A stretch of 64,000 bases of DNA from a virus. The notes beneath the pieces are model-generated. The model ran no database searches. It was not told where the DNA came from and saw only the letters and a program-made list of their open reading frames with translations. The stretch covers positions 1-64,000 of the IMG/VR virus record IMGVR_UViG_3300032307_000731, one strand, 5' to 3'. The position numbers and the translations under genes are program-made. This document shows, piece by piece, positions 15,615-24,560 of this stretch; position 1 is the stretch's first letter; each line of letters starts with the position of its first letter.

Positions 15615-16361
15615 TTAATTTTTCATTTTAATTTGTATAATTAAGTAAAGTTTTTTAAATCGTTTAATTGAACTACGAATTTCTTTAGTACTTAAATTAG
15701 TCATTTCTCTTAATGATAAAAGTATGACATTTTTATTAAATTTATTATTATCGGCACCTGAAAAAATTTCCTCATAATTACCAAATAAATCGATAAGTGC
15801 GTAACCTAGTTTTTTTTCATTTTCATTCAATGATTCCTTATCAATGAATAATTTTAATTCTTTTAAATATTCATTGATGACGACAGTTGTATCAACAATG
15901 TCGTCATCAATTCTATATATCATGTCAGGTCTTTCTTCAATACTTGCGGAAATATCTTCATAAGATACTTTTCTATTTGTTTCTTTTTGGTCTTTAATGA
16001 TTTGACCCATTAAGTAATTTTTACAAATTGTTCCAAAATACGAATATGCTTTCTTTTCTTTTGAAGGTTTGAATTTATCAACCTTAGTCATTAAAAAGGA
16101 ATGAGTATCTGTGTGGATTTCTGTGAAGTCCATATCTTTACGGTAAAGTTTGTATCGTCTAATAATAGAAGATATCATTTTATCAAGAGGACCTCTTAAA
16201 AATTCATTATAAATTTTATTTTTTTCCTCAAAAGTTTCTGCAATTAAAAAATTCCTAACCGCTAATTCTTCCTTAACATCAAAATAATTTAAATTAACTG
16301 TTTTTCGACCTCTTTTTTTAGATAAAACATCTTCTGTTGACGCAGATAGAGTATCTTGCAT
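15615..16361 (-). CDS. Late-transcription sigma factor, T4 gp55-like
   Basis: The protein has 248 residues. After a basic N-terminus (KKRGRKTVN), residues about 55-130 look like sigma-70 region 2: helices with a conserved aromatic/basic set, KVDKFKPSKEKKAYSYFGTI then KNYLMGQIIKDQKETNRK, which resembles the DNA-melting part of T4 gp55 and other phage sigma factors. The C-terminal LREMTNLSTKEIRSSIKRF may be a helix-turn-helix like region 4, which T4 gp55 lacks. It would direct host RNA polymerase to late promoters, for which TATTTAT is the candidate here. An alternative is another DNA-binding regulator. Confidence 0.65.
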   Translation of the reverse strand: MQDTLSASTEDVLSKKRGRKTVNLNYFDVKEELAVRNFLIAETFEEKNKIYNEFLRGPLDKMISSIIRRYKLYRKDMDFTEIHTDTHSFLMTKVDKFKPSKEKKAYSYFGTICKNYLMGQIIKDQKETNRKVSYEDISASIEERPDMIYRIDDDIVDTTVVINEYLKELKLFIDKESLNENEKKLGYALIDLFGNYEEIFSGADNNKFNKNVILLSLREMTNLSTKEIRSSIKRFKKLYLIIQIKMKN

Positions 16362-17168
16362 TTAAACATTTTCTGATTCGTATTTTATGGTTCTATCTTC
16401 TACGAAGAAATATTCTCGTTTTGCGGTTTGAATCCAGAATTTAACTTCATCTTCCGTCATAACTGATTGACCGTATTTATAATTCCAAAAAATAGACCCT
16501 TCTCTCATGTTAGTATGTTTATATCCTAATTTAGGTATAGTCATAATTGTAACTGAGTTATAAGTTAATCTTAATAAAAATTCATAAATAAATGTTAACT
16601 TAATAGATGGTTTAAAACCTCCAAAATCTTCTATAATTTCTTTTTTAAATACTGAACCTGCAGTTTGGAAATTTTGATAGTCTTGAAGAGTGTCATTAGT
16701 TAAAATACCCATCTCTTGAGTGAAATTCGCTGCAAATGTCGCTTCATTAGTAAAACCAGCAAAAACTCCTTTTTCATCAGTTTCAACCACAACCGGTAAA
16801 AACATTTGAACTTCAGGATATGCTTTAACATATTTTGCAACATTTTTAAACCAAATTGATGAATATTCATCATCAAATTCGAATAATGAAACCCATTGAC
16901 CTTTAGCATTTTTAATACCATAGTTAACTTGTTCTGAGTAATTAGGTTCTTTATCCCAACTTAATTTAGTAACATTAAGTTTACCAAAATCGTAGGTGTC
17001 TAAATACGAAACTAACGATTCTTCATTAGTATGTACAATAACTAATTCTTCAACTTCTATTTGTTGACTAATAATTGAGGTTATTGCTTTATTAAAATAA
17101 TCTTCAAAATCTTTTGCTTTTGATGATTTAATTGGTAATATAATTGAAAGTGATAAATTATTGTCCAT
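16362..17168 (-). CDS. Family 2 glycosyltransferase
   Basis: The protein has 268 residues from the ATG at 17168, chosen because it begins one base after the stop of the upstream gene; an earlier in-frame ATG at 17201 would overlap that gene. The GT-A fold is shown by SLSIILPIKSS at the start, IISQQIEVEELVIVHTNEE, and a metal-binding FEFDDEYSS (DDE in place of DxD). It transfers a sugar from a nucleotide donor. Acceptor unknown. It is paired with the GT-B gene at 17170. Confidence 0.8.
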   Translation of the reverse strand: MDNNLSLSIILPIKSSKAKDFEDYFNKAITSIISQQIEVEELVIVHTNEESLVSYLDTYDFGKLNVTKLSWDKEPNYSEQVNYGIKNAKGQWVSLFEFDDEYSSIWFKNVAKYVKAYPEVQMFLPVVVETDEKGVFAGFTNEATFAANFTQEMGILTNDTLQDYQNFQTAGSVFKKEIIEDFGGFKPSIKLTFIYEFLLRLTYNSVTIMTIPKLGYKHTNMREGSIFWNYKYGQSVMTEDEVKFWIQTAKREYFFVEDRTIKYESENV

Positions 17169-17169
17169 A

Positions 17170-18222
17170 TTATTCTTCTGTTTTAGTGATTTGTTGTTCA
17201 AATGCGTCTGCTCTTGTGTTTAAATAATTTTCAAATAAAGAAACAACTGTTGATTCGAATTTTTGTTTATCTGAATATTTCTCTGAGGTTTTTTTCATTT
17301 CTTCGTACACGTCAGGTTTGATATTGTCTTCTAACCAATTTTGGATAAAATCTGCTATTACATCGGCAGTTAATGTTTGGTCTGTAATCCAAATACCATT
17401 ATCTTCATTAATCCAATCAGGTACTAAATTTGGAACTTTTCCAATAACAGGAACATTACATTTCATAGATTCTAATGGGAATGTTCCAAATCCACTTTCG
17501 TTGTCAATCCACACACTCAAGAAACAATCTTTTAGTGAATTAGCAAATTCTCTTTCAGATAGACCTCTTAAATCTCTAAACGTAAACCATCTATACTGAG
17601 GAAATTTTAAATAAAATGTTTTGATTATGTTAACCGCATCACTTTGGTCTTTAGTATGAATACCAATAATTGGCATAGGTGGCAAAGATTTAGGTTCAAA
17701 TGATTCAGTAATGTAAGGTTCAACGATATCAATTGAACAATTTCTCATTACTTTTTCAATGTATTCTTTTTGTTTTCCATTTGTTGTGATACATTTCATA
17801 AATCCAAATTGTGACCAAGATTGACCTGGTTGTAATGTTTCTAACATATACGCATATGACTGAGTTAAGACAATTTTTGCACAAGGTAATTGTTTGACTT
17901 GTTCCATTACATAACCAAAAATTTCAGGTATTACAATGAAATCTTCCGGTGAAATCTCCAAATTTTGACCTTCGATAGATTTATGAGGTAATTCCATATA
18001 TTCTTCATCTAACCACGCAATTACACCTGCGTAATCTTGTTTTTCATGAAGGATAATTGGATTATATCCGTTGTCTTTTAATGTTTTTGCCATTTGATAA
18101 ATGTATCTAACAGACGCTTTGGCATTACCTTTAGTATCTTGTACTAACAAATATATTCGAGCCTCTTTGTCTCTTAGAGTTTTAATGGATTGTTTTACTT
18201 TTTCTTCTAATGAATTTTCCAT
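17170..18222 (-). CDS. GT-B fold glycosyltransferase (GT4-like)
   Basis: The protein has 350 residues. The C-terminal Rossmann half shows a GT4-type donor site: FGTFPLESMKCNVPVIGKVP and then GIWITDQ, with a final helix. The N-terminal half begins with KEARIYLLVQDTKGNAKASV, an acceptor-side Rossmann start. The canonical EX7E pattern is partial (E in PLESMKC). Donor and acceptor cannot be told. It is directly upstream of the GT2 gene, so both probably build the same glycan. Confidence 0.75.
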   Translation of the reverse strand: MENSLEEKVKQSIKTLRDKEARIYLLVQDTKGNAKASVRYIYQMAKTLKDNGYNPIILHEKQDYAGVIAWLDEEYMELPHKSIEGQNLEISPEDFIVIPEIFGYVMEQVKQLPCAKIVLTQSYAYMLETLQPGQSWSQFGFMKCITTNGKQKEYIEKVMRNCSIDIVEPYITESFEPKSLPPMPIIGIHTKDQSDAVNIIKTFYLKFPQYRWFTFRDLRGLSEREFANSLKDCFLSVWIDNESGFGTFPLESMKCNVPVIGKVPNLVPDWINEDNGIWITDQTLTADVIADFIQNWLEDNIKPDVYEEMKKTSEKYSDKQKFESTVVSLFENYLNTRADAFEQQITKTEE

Positions 18223-18225
18223 ATT

Positions 18226-18504
18226 TTAATAGTGATTTATAAGTTTTTTATTTAATAAACTGTTAAATGCAATCCTAAACGGAATGCTTGTGTTTGATGT
18301 TTGTTTCATTCCTAAAGTCTCATCAGAGTCTTCGTGTTCGGTTAATACTGTGTCCAATAACATTTTAACCAAGTCAAACTTAATTATGTTTATTTTCATT
18401 TCAGATGTTTCACCTGACATTGACACTTCGTTGTTTGGGATTCCGATGTACTCCTCAACTAAGTCTAAGTCAACATAATAAGTTTCTCCTAATACATTAA
18501 TCAT
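18226..18504 (-). CDS. Hypothetical small protein
   Basis: The protein has 92 residues with a beta-rich start (INVLGETYYVDLDLVEEYIG) and a helical middle (IIKFDLVKMLLDTVLTEHE). It is acidic, lacks export signals, and its start overlaps the end of the gene at 18497 by 8 bases, so the two are coupled. No function is recognised. Confidence 0.6.
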   Translation of the reverse strand: MINVLGETYYVDLDLVEEYIGIPNNEVSMSGETSEMKINIIKFDLVKMLLDTVLTEHEDSDETLGMKQTSNTSIPFRIAFNSLLNKKLINHY

Positions 18505-19093
18505 AAATTTCCAATATTTTAGATTTGAGCTCTTTAATACTTGATATTGAATGCTCGACGTTAATTTCTGAGTTGTAATTGGTATTGAATTTAATTACCA
18601 ATTTATTCTCAGGATGCTCTAATAATAGTTTAGGATTCGCAGTAAGTAAAACGTCTACAGAGTCCCATAGCGAATTAATTGTTGATTCACTATAAAATTT
18701 TACTGTTTCGACCAAACATCCAAATTTAGAAATGAAAAATAAAGATGCAGGTTTAGATTTACCCATTTCATCCGAAACAATTAAAATATCGTGGTTATCT
18801 CTTATGTCAAGATAAAATTCATTAAAATCGGCCATACTCGAAATTTCAACAGAACCGGCATGACCAAATATTTCCATAGTGTGTTCTTTATATAAAAAAT
18901 TATATAATTCGTCTTCATTTTTAAATTTTAAATGATTTTCAATTTCTAAACTATTAAGGTCTGAAATTACTTGATATTCAAATTCTTCTTCAGGGTTATT
19001 AAACGGGTTTTCAATATACCATTTTTCATATTCCTGTTGTATTTTTTTTAAAGTGTCTCTCAACACCCCATTTAATTCGATTCCTATTCTCAT
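18497..19093 (-). CDS. HAD-like protein with altered catalytic motif
   Basis: The protein has 198 residues. It begins MRIGIELNGVLRDT, where HAD phosphatases and phage 5'-nucleotidase-like proteins have DxDGVLRDT; both aspartates are replaced (Glu6, Asn8). Later parts fit a HAD fold: ILIVSDEMGKSKPASLFFIS (motif II Ser/Thr and motif III Lys region) and SLWDSVDVLLTANPKLL (motif IV region). With the nucleophile missing, phosphatase activity is unlikely. It may bind a substrate or partner. It overlaps the PhoH gene start by one base. Confidence 0.6.
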   Translation of the reverse strand: MRIGIELNGVLRDTLKKIQQEYEKWYIENPFNNPEEEFEYQVISDLNSLEIENHLKFKNEDELYNFLYKEHTMEIFGHAGSVEISSMADFNEFYLDIRDNHDILIVSDEMGKSKPASLFFISKFGCLVETVKFYSESTINSLWDSVDVLLTANPKLLLEHPENKLVIKFNTNYNSEINVEHSISSIKELKSKILEIYD

Positions 19094-19836
19094 TATTTCT
19101 CTTCGTATTTTTCTAAAATTTTACTAATTAAAGGATTTCTAACAATATCTTTTTTATCCTTAAATTCAAAAATAGAAACAAAGTTATCATCTCTAAATTT
19201 TTCAATTGCGTCCCATAAACCACTATGAGTTTTATTTTTAAATTTGTCTGATTGTTCAACATCACCGGATATAAAAAATTTACTATTAAATCCTATTCGT
19301 GTTAAAAGTAATTTCATTTGACTTGGAGTTGCGTTTTGTCCTTCTTCAAATATTAATATAGAATTATCAATATTCATTCCTCTCATAAATGCTAGTGCAA
19401 ATACTTCGATGATGTCAGCGTCTTTTAATTTCTCTCTATTTTCTTTCCCGATTATTTTGTTCATTAAATAATAAGATGGGAATATATATGGGTCTAATTT
19501 CTCTTCAACATTACCGGGAAGAGAACCTAATTTTTCTTCTGCTTCAACAGCTGGTCTTACAATTATAATTTTTTCATAAGGAGTTTCAGGGTCGGATAAT
19601 AAATCAAGTGCCGCTTTCATTGTTATATAACTTTTTCCAACACCGGCGGGTCCGGAACAAATTGTGATTTCACTTTCAATTAAAGTGTCATAATATTTTT
19701 TTTGATTGGTTGTTAAAAATTTGTCTTTAGTTTTTCTTTTAATAACACTAGAAATAAAATCTTTTTTATTAATAGGTTTATGTGTTGTTTCAGGTGTGGG
19801 TGTTGGTTTAGTATTTCTTGGTTTGGATGATGCCAT
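19093..19836 (-). CDS. phoH: PhoH-like ATPase
   Basis: The protein has 247 residues: a basic, Pro/Thr-rich N-terminus (1-25), then the PhoH core. Walker A is SGPAGVGKSYIT (about 60-72), followed by IIIVRPAVEAEEKLGSLPG (family signature) and a Walker B region ILIFEEGQNATPSQMK, where Glu replaces the usual Asp of DEAQN. Sensor-like FISGDVEQSD follows. PhoH proteins are ATPases, with RNA-linked roles suggested in bacteria, and are frequent in marine phages; the phage role is unknown. Confidence 0.92.
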   Translation of the reverse strand: MASSKPRNTKPTPTPETTHKPINKKDFISSVIKRKTKDKFLTTNQKKYYDTLIESEITICSGPAGVGKSYITMKAALDLLSDPETPYEKIIIVRPAVEAEEKLGSLPGNVEEKLDPYIFPSYYLMNKIIGKENREKLKDADIIEVFALAFMRGMNIDNSILIFEEGQNATPSQMKLLLTRIGFNSKFFISGDVEQSDKFKNKTHSGLWDAIEKFRDDNFVSIFEFKDKKDIVRNPLISKILEKYEEK

Positions 19837-19847
19837 TTAAAAATATT

Positions 19848-20840
19848 TTATTTAATTAATTTATAATGATTTAACCAATGTTCAATCATTTCGTCTAACA
19901 TTGTTTCAAATGTATATGTTGGTGACCACCCTGTCAATTCTCTTAATTTGTTAGAATCTCCTTTTAAGTCATTTAATTCTTCAGGTCTTAAAAATTTTTC
20001 ATCAAGTTTAACGTAGTCTTCATATTTTAAATCCAATTTAGTGAACACATAATCACATAAATCTCTAACTGAATGAGAAATTCCTGTTGAACAAATAAAG
20101 TCATTTGGTTCATCTAATTGAAGTATTTCCCACATCGCTTTAACATAATCTTTAGCATGTCCCCAATCTCTTGTTGCATCTAAATTACCTAATTTTAATT
20201 CATTACTTAATCCTAATTTTATTTTAACAGCTTCTTTACACACTTTATTAGTTACAAAATTAGTTCCTCTTCTTGGAGATTCATGATTAAATAAGATTCC
20301 ATTGGAAATAAACATGTCATATGAATTACGATAATTTCTACAAATGTGATAACTAAAAACTTTTGAACAACCATAAGGTGATACTGGATTCATAGGAGTG
20401 GTTTCTCTTTGAAATCCGTCAGAATCTATTGAATTCCCAAACATTTCAGATGAAGAGGCTTGATAGATTTTAATTTTAGGGTTAATTAATTTAACCGCCT
20501 CTAACATATTTAAAGTACCAACCCCGGTTGCATTTGCAGTATAGATTGGTTGGTCAAACGAAATTCTAACATGTGATTGAGCTGCAAGATTATAAATTTC
20601 AGTTGGATTACATTTTTGAATTACACTAATTAATGATGATAAATCAGTTAAATCCGCGTAATGTAATTTTAATTTAGAGTAAACAGAATCAAGACGTGAT
20701 GTTTGGTTTTCCGCAACCGAATTACGTTTTAAAGTACCATGTACTTCATATCCTTTTTCTAAAAGAAATTCCGCAAGATAAGAACCATCTTGACCATTTA
20801 TTCCTGTAATAAGAGCTATTTTATTTTCTTGCATTTTCAT
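19848..20840 (-). CDS. gmd: GDP-mannose 4,6-dehydratase
   Basis: The protein has 330 residues, a short-chain dehydrogenase/reductase of the extended type. The NAD(P) site is ALITGINGQDGSYLAEF (10-26), the catalytic YxxxK is in SPYGCSKVF, with SSSEMFG before it (Ser/Glu) and HESPRRGTNFVT after it, all typical of GMD. It converts GDP-mannose to GDP-4-keto-6-deoxymannose, the first step towards GDP-fucose. The start overlaps the end of the GDP-fucose synthase gene by 20 bases, so the two are co-translated. The pathway continues with the fucosyltransferase at 21720. Confidence 0.95.
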   Translation of the reverse strand: MKMQENKIALITGINGQDGSYLAEFLLEKGYEVHGTLKRNSVAENQTSRLDSVYSKLKLHYADLTDLSSLISVIQKCNPTEIYNLAAQSHVRISFDQPIYTANATGVGTLNMLEAVKLINPKIKIYQASSSEMFGNSIDSDGFQRETTPMNPVSPYGCSKVFSYHICRNYRNSYDMFISNGILFNHESPRRGTNFVTNKVCKEAVKIKLGLSNELKLGNLDATRDWGHAKDYVKAMWEILQLDEPNDFICSTGISHSVRDLCDYVFTKLDLKYEDYVKLDEKFLRPEELNDLKGDSNKLRELTGWSPTYTFETMLDEMIEHWLNHYKLIK

Positions 20841-21723
20841 AATTTGTTATAAACCAATTAACGGTTTCTTTTATTCCATCTTCAATGGGTGTAAATTTAA
20901 AATCCGGTAAATATGATTTTAATTTTGAATTATCTGATGGTTTTCTAAATTGTCCGTCAGGTTTTGATGAATCAAAAATCACATTACCCTTAAAGTTAAA
21001 TTCTTTTACTAATAAATCAACTAAATCCATTATACTAATCTCTTCAGATGTACTAAATATTATTGGTTCGGATTCATTATAGTTGTCAATCGCCCATTCC
21101 GATAATTTTGCAATATCTTTTGAAAATATAAATTCTCTTAATGGTTTACCTGACCCCCACACTACAAAATCTGTTTTATTTTGTTGAGCCAAATAAAGTT
21201 TATGTATTAACATTGGCATTACATGACCATGGGTTAATGAAAAATTGTCATTAGGACCATATATGTTTGTTGGAATAACAGAGACATAATTTAACCCATA
21301 TTGTTCTCGGTATGCTCTAATTTGTATATCGGCCATTCTTTTTGCGTAGGCATAAGGATAGTTTGAATTATGAGGTTCTCCTAAATGAATTTTTGATTCA
21401 ATTAGAGGGTATTCAACATTATCAGGGAATACACATGTGGATAAAAAAGAAACTAATTTTTCAACTCCATTTTTTCTAGCACCTTCAATAACATTAGTAT
21501 TAATCATAATGTTGTCATAAAAATATTCTCCTTTGTAGTTCATGTTCCCACCAACACCACCAACCTTACCGGCACAATGAATGACATGAGTTGGTTTATG
21601 ATACTCAAACATTTTATTTGTTTCATCAGTAAGTTTTAAGTCATATTGTCTTCCAATTTTAACATCTGAGTTTATTGATGAACCAACCAAACCATTTCCT
21701 CCGGTTACTAATAATTTTTTCAT
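20821..21723 (-). CDS. fcl: GDP-L-fucose synthase
   Basis: The protein has 300 residues. The NADP site is KLLVTGGNGLVGSSI, the conserved HCAGKVGGVGGN segment follows, and the catalytic set is STCVFP (Ser) and YPYAYAKRM (YxxxK). It carries out the epimerase and reductase steps that turn GDP-4-keto-6-deoxymannose into GDP-L-fucose. It lies between gmd and a GT11 fucosyltransferase, overlapping both by a few bases, so the phage encodes the whole route from GDP-mannose to a fucosylated product. Confidence 0.95.
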   Translation of the reverse strand: MKKLLVTGGNGLVGSSINSDVKIGRQYDLKLTDETNKMFEYHKPTHVIHCAGKVGGVGGNMNYKGEYFYDNIMINTNVIEGARKNGVEKLVSFLSTCVFPDNVEYPLIESKIHLGEPHNSNYPYAYAKRMADIQIRAYREQYGLNYVSVIPTNIYGPNDNFSLTHGHVMPMLIHKLYLAQQNKTDFVVWGSGKPLREFIFSKDIAKLSEWAIDNYNESEPIIFSTSEEISIMDLVDLLVKEFNFKGNVIFDSSKPDGQFRKPSDNSKLKSYLPDFKFTPIEDGIKETVNWFITNYENARK

Positions 21724-22481
21724 ATTATATTATTTTTTATTTTATAGCATATTAATTTATTCTTTGATGTAAAACATTCAGGTTCCCAATCATAATGAAG
21801 AGGGGTCCATTCAGGGAAAACAAAAATATCACCATGCCAAAATCTTTCCCTTTGATTATAATATATGTTTTTGGAATTACTTAGTATTCCAACCCACCAA
21901 CTAAAACTGCCTTCACTTAATACTAAATTATTAAAATTTTTAGCAAAATTAATAGTTTCTGATGGAGTGTTATTATATATTTTTAAATTAAATTCTTTTG
22001 ATAAATTAATAACATTTGGATGAGTAGGTGAATCTGATGTAATATAACCACTTTTTGATGATATTTTAGTTAATGCATCTCGATAAAATTCTATCGGTAA
22101 CATTTGTCTAATACCTTCAATGTCACCAATTCTATACATAACAAAAACTTCATCTTTATTAATTTCATCATATGATAAATCAAATAAAGATTTAATCTCA
22201 TTTTTGTAATTTAACACAAAATCTTTAATTTGAAAAAAACCATCAAAAATGTAATGTCTTGGTTCTATTGTTTCGGAATTTAATAATTCTAAAAAATTAG
22301 AATCATTGACAATTAGTTTATTATCTACATGTACGGAACCATTTAATTGGGGAAATTTAAATTTACCGTCAATAACATTTGAATTTATAAATAATTTAAA
22401 TTTTTTTGCAAAAATATGAGCGGCTACATATTGAAATAAGTTATTACCTAATCTACCGTTATAATTTATAGATACTGACAT
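21720..22481 (-). CDS. GT11 fucosyltransferase
   Basis: The protein has 253 residues. The GT11 start GRLGNNLFQYVAAHIFA (10-26) is clear. The nucleotide-binding HxRxGD motif of the family is altered to VMYRIGD (His replaced by Met-Tyr), and the late motif LVLSEGSFSWWVGIL is intact. GT11 enzymes add L-fucose, usually alpha-1,2, from GDP-fucose. It overlaps fcl by 4 bases. The changed HxR may affect activity or donor handling. Confidence 0.85.
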   Translation of the reverse strand: MSVSINYNGRLGNNLFQYVAAHIFAKKFKLFINSNVIDGKFKFPQLNGSVHVDNKLIVNDSNFLELLNSETIEPRHYIFDGFFQIKDFVLNYKNEIKSLFDLSYDEINKDEVFVMYRIGDIEGIRQMLPIEFYRDALTKISSKSGYITSDSPTHPNVINLSKEFNLKIYNNTPSETINFAKNFNNLVLSEGSFSWWVGILSNSKNIYYNQRERFWHGDIFVFPEWTPLHYDWEPECFTSKNKLICYKIKNNII

Positions 22482-22490
22482 TGAATTATA

Positions 22491-23297
22491 TTATAATAAT
22501 TTTTTTTCAAACATTTTGATTTTATCACGCCAAAAATCAAAATACATCATCTCAGTAGAATTGTTTTTAACCTTATTTATTTCTGTTTTTATTTTTGAGT
22601 GGTCTGATAAATCATTGGCGTTGTCAACATATACAATAGGTAAATGTTTATATATTGATTCATAAACAGATTTATATTTGGAATAATCTCCAACACATAT
22701 GGGTACTTCTCCCAAATATAAAGTTTCAAAAGTCCTAATACACTCAATACCGTTACCTTCAGGTGAAATCGACCCGAGATATGATTTAGTTTTAGAAACA
22801 AAATCAGAATAAGTTAAACCGGTTTCAAAGTCAATATTTTCAGAATTTAAACAAATATCTCTAACCATTGTACGAAACCCTAAATTAGTTGAAACATTAA
22901 AATTAGCATATAACTTATTAATCTTATCTGTTGAAGGTTTAAAGATTTCATCATTTAATATGAAAGGTAATTTTCCAAAAACTTCTTTGTTAATTATTCC
23001 GTGACCTTCTCTTTTTGAGCTTGTTATATTTTCAATACCAACAGGTAATGGGGTTATAAACTCGTTATGACATAGTGAATTGTTTGCAAAGATGTGTTTA
23101 ATATTGTCCGGTTTGATTTTCAATAAAGATTCATCAAATGAATAATCACTATTACCCACAATTAATATTACATTATGATTTAATTTTGATAATTTGATAT
23201 ACTCATCAACAATAAAATCTCTTTTACAATAAAATATTGTTTCATTATTATGCAATTCAGTAAATCTATTAGGATAAATTAAATCTTCTTGTTTCAT
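22491..23297 (-). CDS. Exostosin-like glycosyltransferase
   Basis: The protein has 268 residues. The best sign is the C-terminal donor-site block GSISPEGNGIECIRTFETLYLGEVPICV, typical of exostosin-like GT-B enzymes (spaced here as SPEGNGIEC and ETLYLGEVPI). The N-terminal part includes FYCKRDFIVDEYIK and HIFANNSL. The donor is unknown. It lies between the fucosyltransferase and an acetyltransferase gene and overlaps the latter by 4 bases. Confidence 0.72.
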   Translation of the reverse strand: MKQEDLIYPNRFTELHNNETIFYCKRDFIVDEYIKLSKLNHNVILIVGNSDYSFDESLLKIKPDNIKHIFANNSLCHNEFITPLPVGIENITSSKREGHGIINKEVFGKLPFILNDEIFKPSTDKINKLYANFNVSTNLGFRTMVRDICLNSENIDFETGLTYSDFVSKTKSYLGSISPEGNGIECIRTFETLYLGEVPICVGDYSKYKSVYESIYKHLPIVYVDNANDLSDHSKIKTEINKVKNNSTEMMYFDFWRDKIKMFEKKLL

Positions 23298-23767
23298 ATT
23301 TTTTTTACACTTTTAAATTTACAAGGGTTTCCAAAACATATTGAATTTGGAGGCATACTTTTACTAACTACCGACCCGGCACCAATTAGTGTATTTTCCC
23401 CAATTACATTACCACAAATTATGGTTGAATTTGCACTAATACTACATCCTTTTTTAAATAAAGTCGTTCTAAATCTATGTTTCCAATCATTACTAACATC
23501 AGGATAAATGTCATTAGTTGTTACAACATTAGGACCAATAAACACATTATCTTCAATAGTCACTCCTTCATAAATTAACGAATTGTTTTGGATTTTTACA
23601 TTATTACCAATAATAACATTTGGTCCAATATAAACTCCTTCTCCGATTACACAGTTCTCACCTATAATCACACCTTTACATATGTGTGAGAATGCCCATA
23701 TTTTAGTGTTTTCTCCAATCGTTTCGGTTTCAATAATTGACGTTGGGTGTATTTGTACGTTTTTCAT
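23294..23767 (-). CDS. Hexapeptide-repeat acyltransferase (sugar N- or O-acetyltransferase)
   Basis: The protein has 157 residues made almost entirely of left-handed beta-helix hexapeptides: IGENTKIWAFSHICKG, VIIGENCVIGEGVYIG, PNVIIGNNVKI, then VTIEDNVFIGPNVV and an insert before the last coils (VIGENTLIGAGSVVSKSMP). This is close to WbpD/WlbB and FdtC-type sugar acetyltransferases that use acetyl-CoA to acetylate amino sugars. In context it should modify a sugar of the phage-made glycan. Confidence 0.85.
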   Translation of the reverse strand: MKNVQIHPTSIIETETIGENTKIWAFSHICKGVIIGENCVIGEGVYIGPNVIIGNNVKIQNNSLIYEGVTIEDNVFIGPNVVTTNDIYPDVSNDWKHRFRTTLFKKGCSISANSTIICGNVIGENTLIGAGSVVSKSMPPNSICFGNPCKFKSVKKI

Positions 23768-23768
23768 T

Positions 23769-24557
23769 TTAAATGTATTTTGGTATATTATTAAACATTG
23801 TGTCTAAATAATTTTTATGACTTGAATATGGTCGACACGAATGACATTCAATGTAGTGGTCATTTTTTAATAAATCAACATTGTAAGGTATTTCATGGTC
23901 TCTACCACAATCAATCCTTTTTAACATTAATTCTTTAAATTGACTTAAACAATTTATTTTTTCTTTTTTTTCATAATTGTATAATACAGATGAGCTATAT
24001 CCTTCATCGGTTCCCCACGAATTTCCCCACATTGTTTTAACGTTTAAGTTTTTAATTTTTAAAATCTCAGATTCAAATGATTCTTCAAATTTATAAATTT
24101 CATTAAATACGAAACCTTTAGATATATGATAAGCGGAAGGGCTAAAACCATCCGAACTCCAATCTTTATCAGTTTCACCAAGGGTGATATATGCATCATC
24201 AATTAACATTACATAATCATTCTCATTAACATTTTCAATGATGTCTTTTAAAAAATAACTTCCCAAAGGTATTTGGTCAATACCCATTAATACACAAGTT
24301 TCATTTGGAAAAAATTTTGTATAATAAAAAAGTGCCCAAGTATATTGCCAATTACCCACACTTTGAATAGGTTTTTCAAAAAACACTTCTCCATATTCTT
24401 TTGATAGTCCTAAATTATTGAATTCATCTTCAGTTCCGAAAAACACTAATGTTGGAGTTATTCCAAATTTTTCTTTGTAAGTATATGACAATTGATTCCA
24501 AAACTCATAATAAGTTTTGTCTGTATTTGAGGTTAAAATAACTCTATCTATTTTCAT
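23769..24557 (-). CDS. Glycosyltransferase-like protein, tandem copy 1
   Basis: The protein has 262 residues. It starts with a Rossmann-like strand (KIDRVILTSNTDKTYYEFW), then TPTLVFFGTEDEF, a WQYTWALFYYTKFF helix and a likely metal-binding GIDQIPLGSYF (DxD-like), as in GT-A enzymes. Its first 61 residues are identical to those of the gene at 24561, which lies 3 bases upstream; differences cluster in a few blocks. Neither donor nor acceptor is known. Confidence 0.65.
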   Translation of the reverse strand: MKIDRVILTSNTDKTYYEFWNQLSYTYKEKFGITPTLVFFGTEDEFNNLGLSKEYGEVFFEKPIQSVGNWQYTWALFYYTKFFPNETCVLMGIDQIPLGSYFLKDIIENVNENDYVMLIDDAYITLGETDKDWSSDGFSPSAYHISKGFVFNEIYKFEESFESEILKIKNLNVKTMWGNSWGTDEGYSSSVLYNYEKKEKINCLSQFKELMLKRIDCGRDHEIPYNVDLLKNDHYIECHSCRPYSSHKNYLDTMFNNIPKYI

Positions 24558-24560
24558 TTA

